Positions 1 to 5,138 of a stretch of 5,138 nucleotides of DNA are shown here, in pieces. Under the pieces are notes generated by a model, which was not told where the DNA came from, searched no databases, and saw nothing but the letters and a program-made list of their open reading frames with translations. The stretch is taken from positions 1 through 5,138 of the forward strand of contig JALSQC010000035.1 of the NCBI GenBank assembly GCA_026985625.1. The letters are read 5' to 3'. Positions within the stretch are counted from its first letter, which is position 1. Each line of letters begins with the position of its first letter. A program made the translations under genes and the position numbers. This DNA comes from Bacteroidales bacterium (GTDB lineage: Bacteria; Bacteroidota; Bacteroidia; Bacteroidales; JAFGXI01).

Positions 1-1958
1 ACTATTGGAATAAACTAAACGATAATATTGCATACGAAAAAATTACTTACGCTAAAAATGTTCCTCAATGGAAGTGGATAGTTGCAACAGGAGTATATAT
101 TGACGAAATAGATGCTAATATAGCAGCTTATAAAAGTAAAATTAAAACAGAATTAATAGAAAGTATTTTAATTATAGGTTCTATATTTACTTTACTTTTT
201 ATATTTTCGATATGGTATTCTATAATAAATATTTTTAAGCCCTTAAAAAAAGCATCAAATATTTTACTACAAATGTCTGTAGGAAAAATTAATCACGATA
301 TAACAGTAAAAACCGAAAACGAAATAGGAATTATTTTAAAATCGTTAAAAAAGCTAATTCAAAATTTAAAAAACGTAACACATGTTGCAACCGAAATAGG
401 AAAAGGTAATTTAACGGTAGAATATAAACCCTTAGGTGATGATGACGAATTAGGCAATGCAATAGTAAATATGCGTGATAGTTTAATCGAAGCTCAAAAA
501 AAAGAAAATATACGAAAACAAGAGGAAGCTGAACGCAATTGGACAACACAAGGTTTTGCAAATTTTGGAGACATATTACGCCAAAATTCCGATGATATAA
601 ATATATTATCCGATAAAATTATTACCGAATTGGTTCATTATCTTGATGCTAACCAAGGAGGATTATTTATCTTAAACGACGAAAATAAAGAAAATATAAC
701 ATTAGATTTATTATCGGCTTATGCTTTTGAACGTAAAAAGTTCTTGCAAAAATCAATAAAATTAGGCGAAGGGTTAGTAGGAACTTGTGCTATAGAAAAA
801 CAAACAATCTATATGACCGATGTTCCTGACGATTATATAAATATAACATCGGGTTTGGGAGATGCAAACCCAAGGAGTATATTAATTGTTCCTCTTAAAA
901 TCGAAGACGATATATATGGAGTTGTAGAACTTGCATCGTTTAACGAATTTCCAAAATACAAAATAGAGTTTGTCGAAAAAGTAGGCGAAAGTATTGCATC
1001 AACACTGTCAACAGTTAAAATAAACCAACGAACAGCAATGTTGTTAGAGCAATCGCAACAACAAGCCGAAGAACTTGCCGCTCAAGAAGAAGAAATGCGT
1101 CAAAATCTCGAAGAAATGCAAGCAACACAAGAGGAAGCAGCCAGACGCGAATCGGAAATGACAAGTCTTGTCGAAGCTTTAAATGTATCGGCATTAGTAT
1201 CTGAATTTGATTTGCAAGGAAATATTTTAAATATAAACGATAATTTTTTAAAACTTTTCGGAATAGAATCAAAAGATGTTTTTATTGGTAAAAATCATAA
1301 AGATTTTTATGATATGGCTAACGACTTCGAAACATACTCGGAGTTTTGGAATAAAATAAAATCAGGCGAGATAGTATCTAATCCCAAAAGCAAAATTAAT
1401 TTACCAAATGGTAAAAATGTTTGGCTAAACGAAGTTTATAGCCCTATTAAAAATTCTGACGATGAGATAGTAAGAATATTTAATATTTCTGTAGATATTA
1501 CAAAACAAATACTAATTGAGGAAGAAATTGCCGAACAAAATAAACGATTAAAAGAACAAGAAGAAGAAATGAATCAAAATATCGAGGAAATGATGGCAAT
1601 TCAAGAAGAAACAAATATTATACAAAAAGAAATTTTATCTTATAACAGTGTAATAGATTTGCTTAGTTATAAATTAGAATTAAATAGCGATAATATTATA
1701 ACATCTAACGATTTATCATTCTTTGAAACTTTAGGATATGATTTCTCAAAAATAACAAACCTCGATTTCGAGAGTTTAGTAGTCGATAAAGAAACGTATA
1801 AAAATATTATAAGCGATTTATCATCGGGATTATCGGTATCAAAAAAAATAAAACTTTTAAACAGTAAATCAGAAGAGGTCGAAAAAGAATTACACTTTAC
1901 AAGCATACTAAATAACGATGGCGAAATTGAAAAAATATGGATATTTATAAATAAATAA
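1..1958 (+). CDS. Cache-HAMP-GAF-PAS transmembrane sensor without output domain (5' end outside window)
   Basis: The reading frame is open from base 3 and ends with TAA at 1956-1958, giving at least 651 residues. Numbering from base 3, residues 1-42 look like the end of a periplasmic single Cache domain (PQWKWIVATGVYIDEIDANI is typical of its last strands). Residues about 52-75 form a membrane helix. Two HAMP units follow at about 79-120 and 121-163; their second helices start at NEIG and DDDELG. A GAF domain spans about 188-337, with the signature TSGLGDANPRSILIVPL. Then come a coiled coil (about 343-390), a PAS domain (about 390-502), a second coiled coil (about 504-545) and a C-terminal PAS-like domain (about 546-651). 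The protein probably detects an extracytoplasmic ligand through Cache and a cytoplasmic signal through GAF and PAS. No MCP hairpin, kinase, GGDEF or phosphatase domain is present, so its output must pass to a partner. The ATG at 273 lies inside HAMP and is not the real start. The cheR and cheB genes follow directly. Architecture is confident; ligand and function are unknown. Confidence 0.9.
   Translation, partial: YWNKLNDNIAYEKITYAKNVPQWKWIVATGVYIDEIDANIAAYKSKIKTELIESILIIGSIFTLLFIFSIWYSIINIFKPLKKASNILLQMSVGKINHDITVKTENEIGIILKSLKKLIQNLKNVTHVATEIGKGNLTVEYKPLGDDDELGNAIVNMRDSLIEAQKKENIRKQEEAERNWTTQGFANFGDILRQNSDDINILSDKIITELVHYLDANQGGLFILNDENKENITLDLLSAYAFERKKFLQKSIKLGEGLVGTCAIEKQTIYMTDVPDDYINITSGLGDANPRSILIVPLKIEDDIYGVVELASFNEFPKYKIEFVEKVGESIASTLSTVKINQRTAMLLEQSQQQAEELAAQEEEMRQNLEEMQATQEEAARRESEMTSLVEALNVSALVSEFDLQGNILNINDNFLKLFGIESKDVFIGKNHKDFYDMANDFETYSEFWNKIKSGEIVSNPKSKINLPNGKNVWLNEVYSPIKNSDDEIVRIFNISVDITKQILIEEEIAEQNKRLKEQEEEMNQNIEEMMAIQEETNIIQKEILSYNSVIDLLSYKLELNSDNIITSNDLSFFETLGYDFSKITNLDFESLVVDKETYKNIISDLSSGLSVSKKIKLLNSKSEEVEKELHFTSILNNDGEIEKIWIFINK
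1083..1139 (+). repeat. Coiled-coil module, copy 1 (contains EEMQAT)
   Basis: This 19-codon segment lies in the coiled coil between GAF and PAS of the first sensor. It has the pattern x-EEE-(M/L)-x-QN-x-EEM-x-A-x-QEE-x, and recurs at 1557-1613 and 5072-5128. By eye it shares 14 of 19 residues and about 45 of 57 bases with the copy at 5072-5128. It contains EEMQAT (1110-1127), which matches the E-E-x-x-A-S/T consensus known from chemoreceptor methylation. That the site is methylated is inference. Confidence 0.75.
1557..1613 (+). repeat. Coiled-coil module, copy 2 (degenerate, EEMMAI)
   Basis: This is a second copy of the same 19-residue coil module, between the two PAS domains of the first sensor. 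It keeps QEEEM, QN, EEM and QEE, but the consensus Thr is replaced by Ile (EEMMAI at 1584-1601). The repetition within one protein points to an internal duplication of a coil-plus-PAS unit. If the motif is a modification site, this copy would be the weaker or inactive one. Confidence 0.7.
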
Positions 1959-1962
1959 AAAT

Positions 1963-2790
1963 ATGGTGCAGCATAATTTAAATTTAGGAATAATAGAACA
2001 AAAAAAAATAATCGAAGTATTAAAACAAAAATATGCTTTAGATTATAAAAATTATACGCCAACTGCTTTTAAAAACAGAATAATGGCTGTTATGGCCAAT
2101 AATAACTTTAATATTGATAGTTTAATAAACGAAATAGAAACAAACCCCGAATTTAAACTTAATTTTTTACACAATTTCCAAATTCCCGAAACCGAGTTAT
2201 TTAGAGACCCCGCTGTTTGGCGAGAATTAACATCAAAAATATTATTTAAAATAAATAAACCTAATTATAAAATATGGATACCCGATTTTACAACAGGCGA
2301 CGAGGTTTTTACAATTGCAATAATACTTAAAGAACTAAATCTGACAGATAAAATTAAAGTTTACATATCGTCAAACTCTCATACCAGTATTAACGAAGAA
2401 GGATTTGGCTTTTTTTCCGAGAAACATTTTTTAGTTGATGACGCAAACTACAAACGGTATAAAACCAAAGAAAACGAACAATTAAATAAATATTTTACAG
2501 TTTTAAATAATAATTATATATTCGATAAAAATTTATTATCAGATTTTAATTTTATAAGTAAAAATATAGACGAATATAATTTTCCAAAAGTCGATTTAAT
2601 AATATATCGAAACAAAATGATATACTATAATCTACCGTTACAAAATAAAATATTAAAATTAATATACGATTTTTTATTACCCGGAGGAGTATTAGTAATA
2701 GGAACAAAAGAAACTATAGAATTTAATACAATAAAAGATTATTTTAAAGAAATAAATAAATTAAACAGAATTTATAAAAAAGTAAAGTAG
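1963..2790 (+). CDS. cheR: CheR-type methyltransferase with altered SAM motifs
   Basis: This 275-residue protein has the length and order of the CheR family, which methylates glutamates on chemoreceptors using S-adenosylmethionine. Residues about 10-70 form the small helical N-terminal domain. TELFRD (78-82) corresponds to the conserved T-x-F-F-R-D. RNKMIYYN (216-223) corresponds to RNVLIYF, and LLPGGVLVIG (238-247) to the last catalytic-domain strands. Two cofactor regions deviate. The usual WSAGCSTGEEPYS reads WIPDFTTGDEVFT (105-117), and the usual ATDI reads ISSN (135-138), so Ser137 stands where family members carry a SAM-binding Asp. Catalysis may therefore be weak or lost, although the fold looks intact. 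The start is the ATG 4 bases after the upstream stop; there is no Shine-Dalgarno, only an A/T-rich leader. It ends with TAG, 4 bases before cheB, so co-expression is likely. Likely substrates are the flanking sensors. Family assignment is firm; activity is uncertain. Confidence 0.85.
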   Translation: MVQHNLNLGIIEQKKIIEVLKQKYALDYKNYTPTAFKNRIMAVMANNNFNIDSLINEIETNPEFKLNFLHNFQIPETELFRDPAVWRELTSKILFKINKPNYKIWIPDFTTGDEVFTIAIILKELNLTDKIKVYISSNSHTSINEEGFGFFSEKHFLVDDANYKRYKTKENEQLNKYFTVLNNNYIFDKNLLSDFNFISKNIDEYNFPKVDLIIYRNKMIYYNLPLQNKILKLIYDFLLPGGVLVIGTKETIEFNTIKDYFKEINKLNRIYKKVK

Positions 2791-2794
2791 TTAA

Positions 2795-3358
2795 ATGAAA
2801 TATAAAGCATTAATAATAGGAGGTTCTGCCGGTAGTTTTCAAATAATATTAAAAATTATATCAAAACTGCCAAAAAACTTTCATTTACCTGTTTTTTTAA
2901 GTTTGCACAGATTAAAACATATACGTAGCGGATTTGTCGAGGCATTATCAACAAAATCGGTTTTACCAATTAAAGAACCTGTAGATAAAGAACTTGTAAA
3001 ATCAGGAATAATTTATCTGGCACCTGCAAACTACCATATGTATATAGAGTTAGGAGGCAGAATAGCACTATCTACCGAACCACCGGTAAATCATTCGCGT
3101 CCATCAATTGATTTATCGTTTTTTTCGGCAGCAAATGTTTATAGAGACAAACTAATAGGCGTAATTTTATCGGGAGCAAATCGCGACGGAGCATTAGGAC
3201 TACGACAAGTAAAAAAATATAACGGACTAACAATTGTACAAGACCCTTTAGAGAGCCAAATAAATACAATGCCAAATGCAGCAATAGAAAAAACAAACGT
3301 CGATTACATTTATAAAACGCAAGAAATTATTAACTTTTTAAATAAAATCGAAAAATAA
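2795..3358 (+). CDS. cheB: Stand-alone CheB methylesterase domain
   Basis: This 187-residue protein is the catalytic domain of CheB alone. The family removes methyl groups from receptor glutamates and deamidates receptor glutamines. The nucleophile is Ser11 in IIGGSAGSF (usual form GASAGG; the last Gly is Ser14 here). His38 in SLHRLKH and Asp131 in LSGANRDGALG complete the triad. NHSRPSIDLSFFSAA (99-113) and QDPLESQINTMPNAAIE (149-165) are further family signatures. Enterobacterial CheB is about 350 residues because of an N-terminal receiver domain. That domain is absent, so control by CheA phosphorylation is not expected unless another protein supplies it. The ATG at 2795 is a natural start because the core strand MKYKALIIGG begins there. 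The TAA stop abuts the next ATG with no gap. Unlike the neighbouring CheR, no active-site residue appears lost. The assignment is confident; the substrate is inferred from context. Confidence 0.92.
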   Translation: MKYKALIIGGSAGSFQIILKIISKLPKNFHLPVFLSLHRLKHIRSGFVEALSTKSVLPIKEPVDKELVKSGIIYLAPANYHMYIELGGRIALSTEPPVNHSRPSIDLSFFSAANVYRDKLIGVILSGANRDGALGLRQVKKYNGLTIVQDPLESQINTMPNAAIEKTNVDYIYKTQEIINFLNKIEK

Positions 3359-4078
3359 ATGAACAATAAAACAAAAAAAATAATATTAATAACAAGTTTG
3401 TTACTGTCGGTTATTTTAGTAATATTATTAAATTTTAATAATATTGCCGGAATAAATTTATCGACAAATTATAAAATATTTTTAAAATCAGCATTAATAT
3501 TATTAATACTTTTATCGTTAATAATATCAATATTAATTAAAACAAAAAAAGAGATAGAAGAAGTTATTAAAGAAAAAATTATTTATAAAGATATCGAACC
3601 CGAAAAAAACAAAAAAAACGACGAACAAAATAAAGATTTTGATTATACAGTAAATAATATTGTTAACGATATTTTAAAAGACAGTAATAAAAAAATTACA
3701 GAACAACTTATATCAAAAATTTGTAAAAAATTTGAACTTTGCCAAGCAATAGCATACTCAAAAAATAACGATATTTTTGTTCCAATTGCAAAATATGCTT
3801 ATTTTGCAGACGAAGAACCAAAATCATTTAAAGAGGGTGACGGAATGTTAGGACAAACAGTAAAAAATAAAAAACAATTTATCTTAACCGATATTCCCGA
3901 CGGATATATCGAAATAATATCAGGATTAGGAAAAGGAAAACCAAAAGAAATACTAATGCAGCCAATAATATTAAACAACGAAAATGTTACAGGTATAATA
4001 GAGTTTGCAAGTTTTAAAAACTTTAGCAACACAGAAAAACAAGTAATAAACGAAATAGCAAAAAAAATTAAAAATTAA
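3359..4078 (+). CDS. Two-helix membrane protein with a C-terminal GAF domain
   Basis: This 239-residue protein begins with two hydrophobic helices (about 8-25 and 41-60) separated by a short loop, so it should be an inner-membrane protein with a cytoplasmic C-terminus. A charged linker rich in Lys and Glu (about 61-95) leads into a GAF domain (about 97-236). The GAF domain carries DIPDGYIEIISGLGKGKP (178-195) and GIIEFASF (212-219), the same subfamily signatures as in the sensors on either side. There is no HAMP, PAS, coil module or output domain, and the chain ends right after GAF. It may be an accessory sensor or a partner that pairs with the larger GAF proteins; that is inference. The ATG directly abuts the cheB stop and no Shine-Dalgarno is visible, which suggests translational coupling. 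I do not recognise a named family for the full-length protein. Confidence 0.85.
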   Translation: MNNKTKKIILITSLLLSVILVILLNFNNIAGINLSTNYKIFLKSALILLILLSLIISILIKTKKEIEEVIKEKIIYKDIEPEKNKKNDEQNKDFDYTVNNIVNDILKDSNKKITEQLISKICKKFELCQAIAYSKNNDIFVPIAKYAYFADEEPKSFKEGDGMLGQTVKNKKQFILTDIPDGYIEIISGLGKGKPKEILMQPIILNNENVTGIIEFASFKNFSNTEKQVINEIAKKIKN

Positions 4079-4081
4079 TAA

Positions 4082-5138
4082 ATGACTGATAAAAAAGAAA
4101 AATGCGGAATATTTGGCTTATCGTGTAAAACCAATAAATACCCAATAGGAGGATTTATATTTGGCTTAATGTTTCCTATTATGGCATGGGCTATTGATTT
4201 TACATTTAAAGATTTAGATTTTTCGCTAAAAAGCATAGCATATATGCATGCAACAAATCCATTACAATATGTAATAGATTCAGCACCTTTAATCTTAGGA
4301 GGTGTTGCTTATTTATTGGCATTACGAATACAAAAAGATCAAAATAAAATGGAAAAAATAATAACAGACCGTCAAATTTACGAAGAAAAAATATCAGATT
4401 TTGCAAATAAAATAGGAAAAGGAGATTACGATGCCGATATAGATAATGACTTAAAAAACGATATATTGGTTAAATCGTTATTTAGAATGCGTAACGATCT
4501 AAAACAAAATAAACTGCAAGAAGAAAAAAATAAATGGATAATAAAAGGTAGAGACATAATATCCTCAACTTTACGAAAATACCAAAATATCGAAGACTTA
4601 TCATACAATGTATTAATAGATATTTTAAATTATACAAATCTTATACAAGGAGCATTCTATATTTATAACGACGAAACAAAAAAAATAATAAATACAGCAT
4701 CATACGCATACGACCGTAGAAAATATATAAACCAAGAATTTGCTATAGGACAAGGACTCATAGGACAAGCAGCATTTGAGTTAGATACAGTTTATCGAAA
4801 AGAAATTCCCGATTACTACGTAACAATAACATCAGGTATTTTAGGCGAAAAAAAACCGGGTAGCATATTAATAGTTCCATTAATAAGCGACGAAAAATTA
4901 CAAGGAGTAATAGAAGTAGCATCAATACAAGACGAAATACCGGAACTAACAATTGATTTTATCGAAGGATTAAGCGAAGTAATAGGGCAAACAATATTTA
5001 ACCTCTTAATAAACAATAAAACACAAACATTGCTTGAGGAATCACAAAAAATGACTCAAGAGCTACAAGAAAACGAAGAAGAACTTCGTCAAAATGCCGA
5101 AGAAATGCGGGCAACACAAGAAGAACTCGAAAAAACAA
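4082..5138 (+). CDS. Transmembrane HAMP-like/GAF/coiled-coil sensor (3' end outside window)
   Basis: The frame opens with ATG at 4082, 3 bases after the previous stop, and stays open to the right edge, giving 352 codons plus one base. Residues 1-20 are a short N-terminus with Cys8 and Cys15. Membrane helices lie at about 22-40 and 66-82; the loop between them contains NPLQYVIDSAP (59-69). A HAMP-like second half follows (about 104-143, with KIGKGDYDADI and SLFRMRNDL). The GAF domain (about 160-308) carries TSGILGEKKPGSILIVPL. A coiled coil rich in Glu and Gln begins at about 312 and contains EEMRAT (340-345). From HAMP to coil it parallels the first sensor in the window, so the two are paralogues with different membrane inputs: Cache there, a small two-helix module here. 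The missing part could be PAS domains or an output such as a kinase or phosphatase; the sequence cannot say. No Shine-Dalgarno is seen. It probably feeds the same pathway as cheR and cheB. Confidence 0.88.
   Translation, partial: MTDKKEKCGIFGLSCKTNKYPIGGFIFGLMFPIMAWAIDFTFKDLDFSLKSIAYMHATNPLQYVIDSAPLILGGVAYLLALRIQKDQNKMEKIITDRQIYEEKISDFANKIGKGDYDADIDNDLKNDILVKSLFRMRNDLKQNKLQEEKNKWIIKGRDIISSTLRKYQNIEDLSYNVLIDILNYTNLIQGAFYIYNDETKKIINTASYAYDRRKYINQEFAIGQGLIGQAAFELDTVYRKEIPDYYVTITSGILGEKKPGSILIVPLISDEKLQGVIEVASIQDEIPELTIDFIEGLSEVIGQTIFNLLINNKTQTLLEESQKMTQELQENEEELRQNAEEMRATQEELEKT
5072..5128 (+). repeat. Coiled-coil module, copy 3 (contains EEMRAT)
   Basis: This is the third copy of the 19-residue coil module, directly after the GAF domain of the last gene, the same place as copy 1 in the first gene. 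It contains EEMRAT (5099-5116), again matching E-E-x-x-A-S/T. The surrounding coil is rich in Glu and Gln pairs. Conservation at matching positions in two otherwise diverged proteins suggests the segment has a function beyond coil formation. Confidence 0.75.

Noticed and set aside
273..275. ATG at 273 as the start of the first gene
   Set aside because: The same frame is open back to base 3 and encodes the end of a Cache domain, a membrane helix and the first part of HAMP, so this Met is internal.
1083..1140. GAA-rich runs as a microsatellite
   Set aside because: The repetition follows the codons of a Glu/Gln coiled coil, varies at synonymous sites and does not continue as an exact tandem repeat.
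1667..2062. 131-codon minus-strand open frame
   Set aside because: It lies antisense to the end of the first sensor and the start of cheR, both well supported by domains. Its hydrophobic, Phe/Leu-rich translation is what A-rich coding sequence gives on the opposite strand.
3117..3130. T-run as a terminator
   Set aside because: It lies inside cheB between conserved motifs and has no preceding GC-rich stem.
331..5016. Other minus-strand open frames (within 331-561, 1015-1272, 3072-3296, 3799-4032, 4206-5016)
   Set aside because: All sit opposite real genes, show no recognisable motif and are Leu/Phe-rich, as expected for shadows of AT-rich genes.
1..5138. CRISPR array, tRNA, rRNA, insertion sequence or attachment site
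   Set aside because: No spaced direct repeats, no tRNA-like segment and no transposase or terminal inverted repeats were seen. Coding sequence fills the window apart from 11 junction bases.

Overview
The window is a fragment of a single plus-strand operon from an AT-rich bacterium, most likely a member of the Bacteroidota. The reasons are a low GC content by eye, A/T-rich gene junctions with no Shine-Dalgarno sequence before any of the four visible starts, and sensor proteins with Bacteroidota-style GAF domains and QEE-rich coiled coils. A genus cannot be named from the sequence. Coding is essentially continuous: five genes are separated by 4, 4, 0 and 3 bases, and there is no room for an internal promoter or terminator outside coding sequence.

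Layout: (1) bases 1-1958 hold the 3' part of a transmembrane sensor. It has the end of a periplasmic Cache domain, one membrane helix, two HAMP units, a GAF domain, a coiled coil, a PAS domain, a second coiled coil and a terminal PAS-like domain. It carries no MCP signalling hairpin, kinase or cyclase output. (2) 1963-2790 is a CheR-type methyltransferase whose SAM-binding motifs are clearly altered. (3) 2795-3358 is a stand-alone CheB methylesterase domain with its catalytic Ser, His and Asp in place and no receiver domain. (4) 3359-4078 is a small protein with two membrane helices and one GAF domain, also without an output domain. (5) 4082 to the right edge is the start of a second large sensor (two membrane helices, HAMP-like segment, GAF, coiled coil) that runs out of the window.

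The theme is a chemotaxis-style adaptation pair (CheR and CheB) sitting between sensors that are not classical chemoreceptors. The two large sensors share a coiled-coil module containing EEMQAT or EEMRAT, which fits the classical receptor methylation consensus E-E-x-x-A-S/T; a third copy is degenerate (EEMMAI). My working hypothesis is that CheR and CheB adjust these coils by methylation, demethylation or deamidation, giving an adaptation system without the usual receptor signalling tip. The three GAF domains belong to one recognisable subfamily and may sense a common ligand or state. This is inference; the window shows no CheA, CheW or CheY, and the final output may be encoded beyond base 5138.
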